Below are positions 11,590 to 20,565 of a DNA stretch of 30,718 bases, one piece after another. The position numbers were made by a program, and so were the translations under genes. The notes beneath the pieces are model-generated. The model was not told where the DNA came from. It made no database searches and saw only the letters and a program-made list of their open reading frames with translations. The first letter of the stretch is position 1; each line of letters starts with the position of its first letter. Source of the DNA: Carex sylvatica (taxonomy: Eukaryota; Streptophyta; Magnoliopsida; Poales; Cyperaceae); NCBI GenBank assembly GCA_964058845.1, contig CAXKVR010000819.1, positions 1-30,718 on the forward strand, written 5' to 3'.

Positions 11590-11790
11590 TTATGGTGACA
11601 CATCTTGACACTATATTTTTATAAGTCATTTTTGCGATTTCAAAATTTAAATAGTCGATCCGAACCGTTCAATGTGATGTCCATAATAAATAGTGCTTGG
11701 AGACTAAATTTTACATTTTATAAAAATTTATTACTATTTATTTAGAATTTTTAAAATTGCTATTTTTCAATGATTCAAAATCAGATGCTA
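11590..11790 (+). mobile_element. Half-copy of the GATCCGAACCGTTCA fold-back MITE family
   Basis: The segment 11636-11745 (with core TCGATCCGAACCGTTCA, then ACTAAATTTTACATTTTATAAAAATTTATTACTATTTATTTAGA) matches the left arm of the complete element at 14819-15225. The matching right arm is missing, so this is a truncated copy. The outer limits are approximate. Confidence 0.65.
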
Positions 11791-11864
11791 GCAATGATTA
11801 TTTAGAGTTACTTCTTACTTGAGAGAGATGAGATTCTCTCAAGTCAATTGATTAATTTTATCAC

Positions 11865-11897
11865 CTGCTTAGGAACCTTTCCCATTGCAACAAGAAC
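11865..11897 (-). other. Isolated mini-exon candidate
   Basis: Minus strand: acceptor TTTCTCAG, 33 in-frame bases encoding VLVAMGKVPKQ, then donor GTGATA. It could belong with the nearby exon-like segments on the same strand (10788-10851, 12004-12135). It is too short to stand alone as evidence. Confidence 0.2.
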
Positions 11898-12003
11898 CTG
11901 AGAAATTAAGAGGATTAAACTTATGTTTGATTAATTTTATTGGATCCCACATAAAATAAAAAATAGTGGAGAAGTTTAGGCCTTTGATGTATAGAACACA
12001 AAA

Positions 12004-12135
12004 TTAATTTTGCTGGATCTCATCATATAATTCTTCAATCTTAGCAACCTCAGCTTGAACGCTCTCCAAAATGACAAAATCTATCATTTCGTTGACTCTA
12101 GCTTCATCTAGAACTCTGGGAATTTTTTTATTCAT
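12004..12135 (-). pseudogene. 43-codon helical ORF fragment, likely gene relic
   Basis: On the minus strand ATG (12133-12135) opens a 43-residue frame rich in Glu, Val and Ile, for example DEARVNEMIDFVILESVQAE. It ends DEIQQN-stop. The composition is amphipathic and coiled-coil-like, unlike translated intergenic DNA. It starts inside an inverted repeat (12104-12145 against 12385-12425). No family is recognised. It is probably the end of a broken gene, or a short unannotated peptide. Confidence 0.35.
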
Positions 12136-12425
12136 AGTAATTATATGAATTCAATATTTTGGCCCATAAATAATTGGATCTTGATTAATGCCTCCGATTC
12201 ATAAATAGTTGGATGAATGTGGTATTACTATTACAAATTTTAACCGTTTTAAAAAATAAAATAAAAAAGATGAATCTTGATCAATGCCTCCGATTCATAA
12301 ATAGTTAGATCGTTTTTACTGTCTACGATCTTACTATATTGGTTGAAAATAAGATACTCTTTATATTTCGATCTGAATTTTATAATTACTATGAATTAAA
12401 AAATTTCCTAGAACTCTAGTTCATT
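12104..12425. repeat. Inverted repeat arms (about 40 bp) enclosing a direct repeat
   Basis: The reverse complement of 12104-12145 and the plus strand at 12385-12425 share AATTACTATGAAT, a poly-A run and AGAACTCTAG-like words. Between the arms, a 39-bp sequence containing ATGCCTCCGATTCATAAATAG occurs twice, at 12176-12214 and 12272-12310, 96 bp apart with few mismatches. The layout resembles a small fold-back element with an internal duplication. Confidence 0.6.
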
Positions 12426-12429
12426 TGTT

Positions 12430-13190
12430 GCGACAGAAAAGAAAGAAAGCGGGTGGTTGAGTTAAAGAAATAAGGTTTAAAAAGGAAAAAAGAAAAATAA
12501 AAGATGAGGGGTAGCGTCTCTGGGTATAATCACATCCATTCTGATTATTAAATTTGAATCACTAAATCTGAAACATGGACTAATTAGAGATTGAATAAAT
12601 TTAATATGGTGATTTTTTTTATATGTTTTGACTCCTTTGTATTTAAAATTAATTTTTCTCTAATTTTAAAAATGTTATATACTAATATAGGGTAGGACAG
12701 ATTTGTTGATTCTAAAACAGCAACATATAAATTCCCTTTTAAAGTTCTTTCTAGCCAACCAAATTGAAAATTAGCCAATCAAATAAATAATCTCTCCGGG
12801 GGAAATGTGTGCATGATGCAAAATCAAATTAGAAAGCCTTTAATTATTTCTCAATCATATCTTTAGCAGTTTAGCTCCCTTCCATCAAAGTATAGAAAAA
12901 ATAAATAAAAGTAATAAAGATCCTGAATATTTGTGTGGGAAATCAATCAATCATATATGTGCTTTTTTATCATTTGAAGATATTGTGTTTGATCGTGTTT
13001 CCTTCTATTTGCGTTTCTAACATTTGACCCGCTATACTAATAGAAGTAAAGCCTATGTTTGAGAGAAATCTACGAGTATGGATTCGAGAAATTCTCATCG
13101 GTAACTCGAATTTTGAGTTTCCGAACTGTCTGATATGTTTTGGCACGAATTATGATCAAATAGTACGGATTACCGTAGCAAGAATGAGAT
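12430..13190. other. Intergenic, nothing recognised
   Basis: AT-rich. Small ORFs here (for example minus 12584-12778) have no recognisable features or splice context. Confidence 0.55.
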
Positions 13191-13192
13191 CA

Positions 13193-13378
13193 GTTTGCGT
13201 CGGATGGCCATTGGACTCAAAATGGTTTCAATGGATTTACTCACCATCGGATGCACTTTATAATTCGTGCGTACGAATTTTAAAGTATATGCAAAAGTGC
13301 GTGCACGAATCCTAAAACAGATCCGATGGTAAGCAAACTCATTAGAACTACTTTGGATCCAATGGCCATCGGACCCAA
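13193..13378. mobile_element. Fold-back MITE-like element
   Basis: Arms of about 60 bp at 13193-13252 and 13319-13378 are inverted copies with a handful of mismatches. Outer ends are GTTTGCGTCGGATGGCC and GGCCATCGGACCCAAAC, and the inner word is CACCATCGGAT/ATCCGATGGT. The loop is about 66 bp and includes GTGCGTACGAATT. ORFs reading through it on either strand are hairpin shadows. A target duplication was not resolved. Confidence 0.7.
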
Positions 13379-13452
13379 ACTTCAAAGAATAGCATATATT
13401 TTAAATATAATGGAACCCATCTCTGATCCTTCCATTGCCTTCCCAAGTCCCA

Positions 13453-13770
13453 ATGGGGTATATCTCTGATTTTGCTTTAATCAAAAGATCTTGCAAAGAA
13501 GCCATTATCAAGATGAACAATGCGTACAAGGATGTAATGGAGCTCGAAGCTTCAGGATTGGAGCGCACCGTAACTAGGGGTATATCTCTGATTTTGACTT
13601 GTGTGAAAAATGAAGTAGATACTGATGTGGCATTTCAACTGGCTATTATTGACATGCATTGGACATTTATCAACTTGGAGGAAGCAAGCAGAAGGATTCA
13701 ACTGCTAATGATGCAGTACTCTGTGCAGGAGGAGCAAGTCACAACAGAAGTCATGTCGGCCATTTATTAA
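13453..13770 (+). CDS. Small helical protein of unknown family (105 aa), left partner of inverted pair
   Basis: First in-frame ATG at 13453; the frame is also open upstream to a TTG at 13435. The 105 residues look like two or three amphipathic helices, with no signal peptide or membrane segment. I do not recognise the family. Aligned nearly without gaps to the ORF at 17198-17653 (minus), it shares scattered positions: DxxxIK/DLEDLK at the start, K-x-N-x-x-Y, a central N-x-x-x-x-D-x-x-F, and a closing I-x-LL with a final QE. Identity is only about one in five by eye. It lacks the acidic tail of that partner and stops about 30 bp before the shared flank begins. A 20-bp word recurs inside it in two frames (13455-13474, 13577-13596). 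It could be a divergent duplicate, a degraded copy or non-coding. Confidence 0.45.
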   Translation: MGYISDFALIKRSCKEAIIKMNNAYKDVMELEASGLERTVTRGISLILTCVKNEVDTDVAFQLAIIDMHWTFINLEEASRRIQLLMMQYSVQEEQVTTEVMSAIY

Positions 13771-13794
13771 GAAATGAACTAAATGTATTTTATT

Positions 13795-14260
13795 TTTATT
13801 GGTAGTTCCAAAATACCTAGAAACTTATCCTTTAGTTAATAACTCAAACATTTTGAATAATATATTTTAATAAAAAAATGTTGAAAGGTAATCCGACTTG
13901 GAAGAGCAAAGTGATGCATGAATAAGCTCCTAGTGCATGCTAACTATGAAATTTTCAGCCTTTTTATTTGTTTGGGTCATTAAATTTGCATGCATTTCAC
14001 TCGATATTAATTAACTGTCATCTAATTGAAATGAAAGCTAAATATTTCAAACAACAAAAACATGTCGTCATGAGCATTATGTGCGAGTGCGAGGTCATAC
14101 ATTTAAAATCTGATTCGAATTTATTTTTATGAATATTAAAATTTGAATTAATTAAACCTTCATCTTTTGTCTTTTTTTTTTTTACTAATTTGATTTATAT
14201 TATAACCTACAAGTTTGGCAGTGCTCTTCGTCCTCTATAGCTTGAAATATGTACATCAAA
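13795..14260 (+). repeat. Left arm of large inverted repeat (3' flank of the left small ORF)
   Basis: Reads inverted against 16453-17040. Shared stretches include ATAACTCAAACATTTTGAATAATATATT, TTTGTTTGGGTCATTAAATTTGCATGC, ATTTCAAACAACAAAAACATGTCG and GGCAGTGCTCTTCGTCCTCTATA (or their close variants). Identity appears high, roughly four in five bases by eye. The right arm carries about 150 bp of extra sequence (16520-16672). Confidence 0.85.
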
Positions 14261-14809
14261 TATGGTTAGTATCACATGGGTGTCATTTCAGTCTATATAA
14301 CATTAACTTCAAAATCTATTGAATTGACTTCAGATGATAAATTCAAATCGTTCAAACTAATCAACTTTATTAGTAGTGCATTTAAATGTAAAAATTATAA
14401 TTTTTAAAATTTATTCAGTATTAAGCCAAGCAGTCAAATGTGAGAGTTTTTGAGTTAATTAAAACATTCATTTTCAACATTTTTGACCGATTGGTTTGAT
14501 ACTGCAACAATTCGATTTTTTTTTTTGCATTTAAATACATCACTTATAAAGTAAATCGATTTGAATATTTTAGATTAGTTATTTAAAATCTATCCATTAA
14601 TTAAGTTTGATAATTAATGTCATATGACACCGATATTATATGTCACTTGATACAGTTGTCTTTTCAGTATTAATTGAGAATCCATGCAAGAATTCCTATC
14701 TGTGCAAGAACATGGATGAGAAGGGATATATATTTCTCTGATTGCTAGCTTCAATCAGGCTAGTTTTGTTTATCCTATCACATTCTTACATTAAAGCTCA
14801 CAATATTTA
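14261..14809. other. Spacer inside the inverted repeat
   Basis: AT-rich, no gene. The segment 14530-14565, reverse-complemented, resembles 20660-20695 (CGAT-TACTTTA-AAGTGAT-CATTTA), so part of it is a further dispersed repeat. Confidence 0.5.
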
Positions 14810-14818
14810 TATATATAC

Positions 14819-15225
14819 GAGTAAGGCTACGGTGCTATGAGTTGTATAGAGGATTACAGTGCTACAACTTAATATTCGAGTTTTCAAAATCCTAACGGTC
14901 GATCCGAACCGTTCATCTTGTTCTCCATATTAATATGTGTTTAGAAACCAAATTTTACATTTTTTAAAAATTTTTTACTATTTTTTTAGATAGGTAGAAA
15001 ATCAAATATCTGAATGGTGTAGAATTTTTTAGATTAAGTGATTTTCTACCTATCTAAAAAAATAGTAATTTTTTTTTAAAAAAATGTAAAATTTGGTCTC
15101 CAAATACATATTAATATGAAGAACAAGATGAACGGTTCGAATCGACCGTTAGAATTTTAAAAATTTAAATATTGAACCGTAGCACCGTAGACCTCTATAC
15201 AACCCATAGCACCGTAGCCTTACTC
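14819..15225. mobile_element. Complete fold-back MITE (Mutator-like), 407 bp
   Basis: Almost the whole element is two inverted arms. The ends are GAGTAAGGCTACGGTGCTATG and CATAGCACCGTAGCCTTACTC. Inside are GGTCGATCCGAACCGTTCA and its inverted counterpart, with a short centre near 15003-15035. It is flanked by TATATATAC (14810-14818) and TTCATATAC (15226-15234), a 9-bp duplication with two mismatches that points to the Mutator superfamily. There is no ORF. It sits inside the larger inverted repeat, so it inserted into or was carried by it. Confidence 0.85.
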
Positions 15226-15234
15226 TTCATATAC

Positions 15235-15748
15235 ACTACTTTCTCATAAGTCAACACATATAGATCAATACTTGCTTGAGTTATATCCAGTTTTTTTTTT
15301 GTTGATATTAATTGATGCACAAATCAATTTTTGGTTAATATTCAGTCTTTTTTGTTGCAATGAACGATGTTTAGTATAAAGTATATTGGAGGGAACAACC
15401 AATAAAATTGAATTCAAAGGGAACATATATCTTTTGTAAACATCATTTGAATTGGAACCATTAAGCTTAAACTTTCTGGTGGCCATCAGTCTTTAGTACA
15501 TTTTATTATAGCATAATAAAATGTTTATTAATTTTCAATAGTTTGGCACCCTCTATAAATAACATATATTTAATTAATTACAAAAATAATTATTTATTCC
15601 CAGACCTTGCAAGCTAATTTAAAAAAAAAAAAAAATACTAACTGGACAGTCATATACAATTTTCAATGGTTTGGTACCTTACTCAAATAACATATTATGT
15701 CCACTAAATGCGCCGTCAAGAGGTCTGATACACAATTGTTTTTTTTAA
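15235..15748. other. Intergenic stretch inside the inverted repeat
   Basis: The minus-strand ORF at 15265-15486 is Asn/Lys-rich and has no recognisable features. Short similar phrases TTTTCAATAGTTTGGCACC (15533) and TTTTCAATGGTTTGGTACC (15660) lie about 127 bp apart in direct orientation, a probable local duplication. Confidence 0.5.
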
Positions 15749-15815
15749 TCGAATTTACATATATTTGTGAATTAGATTTTTTTTATATACTTAACGACAT
15801 TACAAGCACATTTTG
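15749..15815 (+). repeat. Dispersed repeat unit A, copy 2
   Basis: Matches 9777-9845 in direct orientation. It lies about 50 bp upstream of unit B copy 2. Confidence 0.7.
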
Positions 15816-15865
15816 TGTTTTTCTCGTATAAAGAAACCGAATCAATAATTTGATTGAACATATGC

Positions 15866-16178
15866 TAAAGGAACTTTAGTTTTTACAATTTTGCACACCA
15901 ACAACAAAACATTTTGGAAAATTAAAGAGATTTGATCTCTTTAGCATATACCTAAAGGGATCAAATCATTTAATCGGTCCCTTTAATTTCTACGAATTTC
16001 GAGTTTATGGTGAATTTCTGCAAATTTTGTTAGATATTGTTGGAAGATCTGGTGTTAGTATATATAATTGTAAGAAATTAAAAGAACCGGATCATTGGTT
16101 TGGTATTTTTAATCCTGTTTAATTATATGGCCTGAATTATTAGTTTCATCCCTTGTATTGCATCTAAACAAATAAAAA
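15866..16178 (+). repeat. Dispersed repeat unit B, copy 2
   Basis: About 310 bp matching 8320-8638 in direct orientation with small indels. No ORF. Confidence 0.85.
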
Positions 16179-16452
16179 AAAAGTATAGACCGAAATTTTT
16201 GTTATTACCATAATAAAAAATAAATCAAAACACCTCCGTTTTGAGAGAATTCGAGTTTTATCCAGACCGCACAGTCAATCTGCGACTCCGTTACCGATCA
16301 AATGATTTGATCAAATTTGTAGTTCGCAATTAATTCGATTCAAAATTAGTTCGATTCAAAATAAATTAAATCACTTTGATTCGAATTTTATTCAAACTCA
16401 AATTCAAATTAGAGTAAGTTCGATTCAGTTTGATTCGTTTATAGCCCTAGAC
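16179..16452. repeat. Low-complexity TTCGATTCAAA-rich segment
   Basis: Variants of TTCGATTCAAA and TTTGATTCGAA recur across 16330-16440. This is typical of decayed transposon interiors rather than a gene. Confidence 0.5.
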
Positions 16453-17040
16453 GTACATATTTCAAATTATAGAGGACGAAGAGCACTGCCAAATTTGTGG
16501 GTTCTAATATAAATCAAATGCATTTCTTGATAGTCGCTATCAAGTTTTAAAAAAAAGAAGTATATAAATCAAAAGTCCGATAACAAAAATTCGTTGAAGG
16601 TTTAACTATTTGGATCCAAAGTAACATCATAAATATAACTGGGCACCTTTTATATATATATATATATAAAAGACAAAAGATGAAGGTTTAACTAATTCAA
16701 ATTTTAATATTAATAAAAATAAATTCGATTCAAATTTTAAATGTGTGACCTCGCACATAATTCTCATGGCGACATGTTTTTGTTGCTTGAAATATTTAAC
16801 TTTCATTTCAATTAGATGACAATCAATTAATATAGAGTGAAACGCATGCAAATTTAATGACCCAAACAAATGAAAAGGCTGAAAATCTCATAATTAGCAC
16901 CAGTATCTTATTCATGTATCACTTTGCTCTTCTAAATCTGATTACCTTTCAGTTTTTTTTTATTAAAATATATTATTCAAAATGTTTGAGTTATTGGAGA
17001 TAACTAAATGATAACTTTTTAAGTATTTTGGAACATACAA
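16453..17040 (-). repeat. Right arm of large inverted repeat (3' flank of the right small ORF)
   Basis: Inverted counterpart of 13795-14260. The extra internal segment (16520-16672) carries a (TA)n tract at about 16651-16669 and a small palindrome TGATAGTCGCTATCA. Confidence 0.85.
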
Positions 17041-17197
17041 ATAAAATAAAGATGACATAATAAATGAGACGGACATACTTATGCAAAAGTAAAGTCTCCC
17101 ATTTTTACACGTCTAAATCCTTATTACTAAATGACAAAAGAAACAAGGCCCCAAGAACAGCAGACTAGCTTGAGCCGAAATCAAAATCTTTACTAAT

Positions 17198-17653
17198 TCA
17201 GCTCTGGTTTAGGACATTCTCATGCCAGTTCTCTTCCACAGAGGTCCCAGTATCAGGAGCAGGTGCCACATCTGACTCGTCAGAATCTTCAGACTCGTCA
17301 GACCCATCAGACCCTGACTCATCTGGTTCTTCCTCTCTCTCAATTGCTGCCGCTTCTTGCATTACAACCTCCACTAATAACAGGCGAATTTTAGTGCCTA
17401 CGGCTTTGAAGTGACGTAATATTCGACGCAGTCTAGCTGTTGCTGAGCAGAAGACAGGGTCTTGAGTTGCAGGTGAATTATTCGGAAAACCATCAATGGT
17501 AGCACAACATTCGTTTATGGCGAGCAGCAGCCTCGCATCTTTGCACAGCTTTTCGTACTCTGTATTGATTTTTTGGAGGGCAAAAATACACAGTTTGAGA
17601 TCCTCAAGGTCCATGGATGGGTAACTAAAGAAAAAACAGTGTATCTCTTCCAT
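17198..17653 (-). CDS. Small helical protein with acidic Ser/Asp tail, unknown family (151 or 138 aa), right partner of inverted pair
   Basis: The open frame starts at ATG 17653. A second in-frame ATG (codon 14, first base 17614, context CCATGGAC) aligns with the start of the left ORF and may be the true start. Residues 14-105 are predicted helical with a leucine-rich segment (KIRLLLVEVVMQEAAAI). Residues 107-137 are almost entirely Glu, Ser, Asp and Gly in DES/DESD repeats, encoded by tandem GACTCGTCAGA words on the plus strand (17274-17330). It ends in a short polar segment with LNQS-stop. No signal peptide or membrane helix. I do not recognise it. The acidic tail suggests a nuclear or nucleic-acid/histone-associated protein, but that is speculation. 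Plus-strand ORFs across the same bases are shadows. Confidence 0.55.
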   Translation of the reverse strand: MEEIHCFFFSYPSMDLEDLKLCIFALQKINTEYEKLCKDARLLLAINECCATIDGFPNNSPATQDPVFCSATARLRRILRHFKAVGTKIRLLLVEVVMQEAAAIEREEEPDESGSDGSDESEDSDESDVAPAPDTGTSVEENWHENVLNQS

Positions 17654-17839
17654 GTTGGAGATACATTTCTCACAGTAAGTGCTAGTGCCAATTATCTGCT
17701 CCAGGTATCAGTCCATTGGGGATCGCAAGAAAAATCAAGAATCGTTGCAGAGAGGTCCAGTCGAATTGGTTGGTAATTGGCAATTGAAAGGAATCGAAGA
17801 AGAAAGAGATGCGATCAATAAAGAAGGTCAGCCCGTTAC

Positions 17840-17847
17840 TTTAAATA
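17840..17847 (-). promoter_or_regulatory. Possible TATA box for the right small ORF
   Basis: Minus strand reads CTATTTAAAG about 190 bp upstream of ATG 17653. A CT/T-rich leader (TCTCTTTCTTCTTCG) lies between. A second TATA-like word, CCTTATATAGG, lies further upstream (18038-18049) and reads as TATA on both strands. Confidence 0.3.
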
Positions 17848-17849
17848 GT

Positions 17850-19456
17850 GTAGCTGACAGTGGTCCCTGTGATTTAAATCAAAGCGATTCAGTTATACCT
17901 GTGACTGACTATGGGGCCCAGAGAGATAGAACGATCCTGGCAACAATTTCTGAAGGCACGCTTGCTGAAGGTCATCAATATAGTGATTAGGAGTAAATAA
18001 GGAATGTTTTTGATTAATTTCTTTTGTTTAATGCATCGCCTATATAAGGCTTTCTTATCGGTGGTTCCTTTTTATGGAAAAATATACTTAGACAATTTCT
18101 CTTTGGTAACCTGTGTGTCTTTCATGAACTGATCGAGTTCGTGGTTATCAGTAAATTTGATTCAGCTTCTTGTAAGTATACTCTGGTTTCCTTTCCTATA
18201 ATTATTATTGATGAACCTTTCTTTTATTTGAGGGCAAAATTTTAGAAATTCATGTAGTTAAAAGTTAATCAAAATAAATTGAATTGAAATAATATTATTC
18301 GAATTGTGTGAAGCGTTGTCTTAAAATATATTTTGTCTCTATCGTACAAGATTTTAAGCCGCATCTATGATAATCTGAAGTTGTCGTTTCTTAGACACAA
18401 CCATGTAAGTAACAAATAATGCTCCGCAATATTCAGTAGTTGAATTTAATTAAATTGAAGCAAAATAAAAAAAAATATATTTAATTAAATTGAAGCAAAA
18501 TAAAAAAAAAATATCATGTGAAAGAAGCAAGCAATATTTTTGTTTTTGTTTTTTCAATCCCAACAGATAGTAGAATGATAGAATATTAAGAGATTTTTTT
18601 AATATTGTGGAAAAAAACTAATTCAATAAATAAACGTAAAAGAGATTATTTCAGTATATATATTATTTGTACAAAAATAATTGTCAGGATAAAAAAAAAT
18701 ACTTTTCACATTTGAGTATAATATTTTATCTTAACATACTTTTTCAGCAAATTATATGTTACATTTTTTGTGTTTTTTTAATACAAACATTTAAAAAAAA
18801 AATCTGAATTTTTTATTTGAGGATTTCTACAGATTTATTTTTATTATGATTATATGATCAACTTATCAATTCTGTTATATAATCAAATATACTCCCACAT
18901 GTTTAGGAACTCTATTTGATCCCAATAATAATGTATTTTAATTAAACTTTAATCAATTTGTTAACCCAAAATATGATTTACTTAGGTGATATTAATTCCG
19001 AAAAATTGTACAAATTTGGAGTCTTGTTTTTATTAATTTACAAATTCTGAGTGCATCATGTTCAGAAAAACTATACAAATATATATAATTGTAACATATT
19101 TAACTGAAAATTATTATATAACCGATTAACAATCTGAGCATGTGACAAGTCAGCGATCCAAATATCAAGATGGCTTGGAGATTCGTGAAATTTAATCAAA
19201 ACTGACGACATGCGTAACATATTTCTACTTGTATTCTTTATTTAAAACACATAATATAAAACTATAAATTATTTTTTCACATATATTTTAAAGCCGTATT
19301 TACAATTTTAGGAGTATAGAATATAAGATGAGACAAATTATTTTAAACGACATAAATAGTTGAAGATATCTAAGACAAATTATACAAATCACCTCATCTC
19401 ATGATTACAAAAAAGATACCAAAAATTAAGAGTTAGGAGGAAAATTTACTTATGTA
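17850..19456. other. Intergenic AT-rich stretch
   Basis: No gene was recognised. It includes the tandem repeat at 18445-18514 and long A/T runs. Confidence 0.55.
18445..18514 (+). repeat. Perfect or near-perfect 35-bp tandem duplication
   Basis: A unit beginning TTTAATTAAATTGAAGCAAA starts at 18445 and again at 18480, each ending in a poly-A run. The copies differ only near the A-run. Confidence 0.8.
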
Positions 19457-19465
19457 ATGAACTAA

Positions 19466-20007
19466 GAGTGAGTCTATGTTGCTACGCGCATAGTACGGAT
19501 TGGTCCGTAATATTGATTAATATTTTTATTTTCAAAATTCTAATAATCGATTCGAATCGTTCAATATAATTCTCATATATGAATATGTACTTGCACACCT
19601 TATTTTACACGTTTTAGAATTTATTTATTACTTTTTAAGATATGTAGAAAATCATTGTTTTTGGATGGTCTACAATTTTTAGATCAACTGAGTTTCTACC
19701 TATCTTAAAAAATAGTAATACAATTCTAAAAAATATAAAATCTAGTTTGTAAGTGAATATTCATATGGGGATTTTGTTGAACAATTCGAATCGATCATTA
19801 AAATTTTAAAAATAAAAATATTGATTTACGGAGCACATATCTTAAAAATAGTAAAAAATATATAAATTTCGGCTGCGAGTACATATTCATATCATCATAT
19901 GGGGATCATATTGAATGATTCAAATCGATTGTTAGGATTTTAAAAATGAAAATATTAATTCGTATTACGAACTAATCCGTGCTATGCATAATAAGATAGA
20001 CTCACTC
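19466..20007. mobile_element. Fold-back MITE (Mutator-like), 542 bp
   Basis: Ends are GAGTGAGTCTATGTTGCTAC and, inverted, GAGTGAGTCTATCTTATTAT. The arms stay similar for over 100 bp, including an ATCGATTCGAATC/ATCGATTTGAATC word. It is flanked by ATGAACTAA (19457-19465) and ATAAACTAA (20008-20016), a 9-bp duplication with one mismatch. The right half contains an extra partial arm (about 19680-19830 versus 19850-19990), so the copy has an internal duplication. It is related to 14819-15225 in the core and in GTAGAAAATCA/TTTCTACCTATCT words. Confidence 0.85.
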
Positions 20008-20214
20008 ATAAACTAATAATGAAAATCCATTGTTGGTTAAATAAAAATTAAGCAAAACACATTAAATTAAATACCCAAAAGTGTGCTTTTGTGATAAGGT
20101 GCAAGTGGTTTCACTTTAGCCGCCATGTGAGCCTTTTCTCTTTTTCTTTTTTCAAAGAATTCCATCTTATCTTGGTCTGGCAAATATTATATGAGGAAAA
20201 TGCAGAACAGTTGA

Positions 20215-20565
20215 ACAGTTCGTACTCTGGATCAATTTAATATCTCTCTTTACAATGTTCAAGAACGTTTTAAGATGATTTGTATATAAAAATGTACTTG
20301 AAGATAAATTTTACATATAATTTTTTTTTGTACTTATTTTTAGATGGGTTTCAAATCTTCATCCTAAAATTGTGCTTTTTTTATTTAACTGTTTGTAAAA
20401 ATAAATTATAAAAAAATTGTAAAATTTGATTTTCAAATTTATTTTCATATGAAGGATCATGTTAAGCGGTTCAGATTGACCGTTTAAAATTTTAAAACAG
20501 AAACATAAATCCATAGCGCAAATTGATCACGCTTTGCAAAGTACCATAGCTTCGCTGAGTAGAAC
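20215..20565. mobile_element. Diverged member of the same fold-back MITE family
   Basis: The right half (20395-20500), with AAAAAAATTGTAAAATTTGATTTTCAAAT and CGGTTCAGATTGACCGTTTAAAATTTTAAAA-like words, matches the right arm of 14819-15225. The left half carries the matching GATAAATTTTACATATAAT and TTTTTAGATGGGTTTCAAATC stretch. End sequences are eroded, so limits are approximate. Confidence 0.65.

Noticed and set aside
13055..13385. Overlapping ORFs of 86 and 71 codons on opposite strands
   Set aside because: They read through the arms of the fold-back element at 13193-13378; apparent coding on both strands reflects the hairpin.
16651..16669. (TA)n tract, with another at 22247-22266
   Set aside because: Ordinary plant microsatellites; noted only as landmarks.
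13795..17040. Large inverted repeat as a long-terminal-repeat or autonomous transposon
   Set aside because: Arms are inverted, not direct. No transposase, reverse transcriptase or integrase motifs lie between them, and no matching target duplication was found at the outer ends.
17573..17990. Plus-strand ORFs of 67 and 103 codons opposite the 5' part and leader of the right-hand small gene
   Set aside because: No splice or domain support. The minus-strand frame has better amino-acid composition and an aligned partner.
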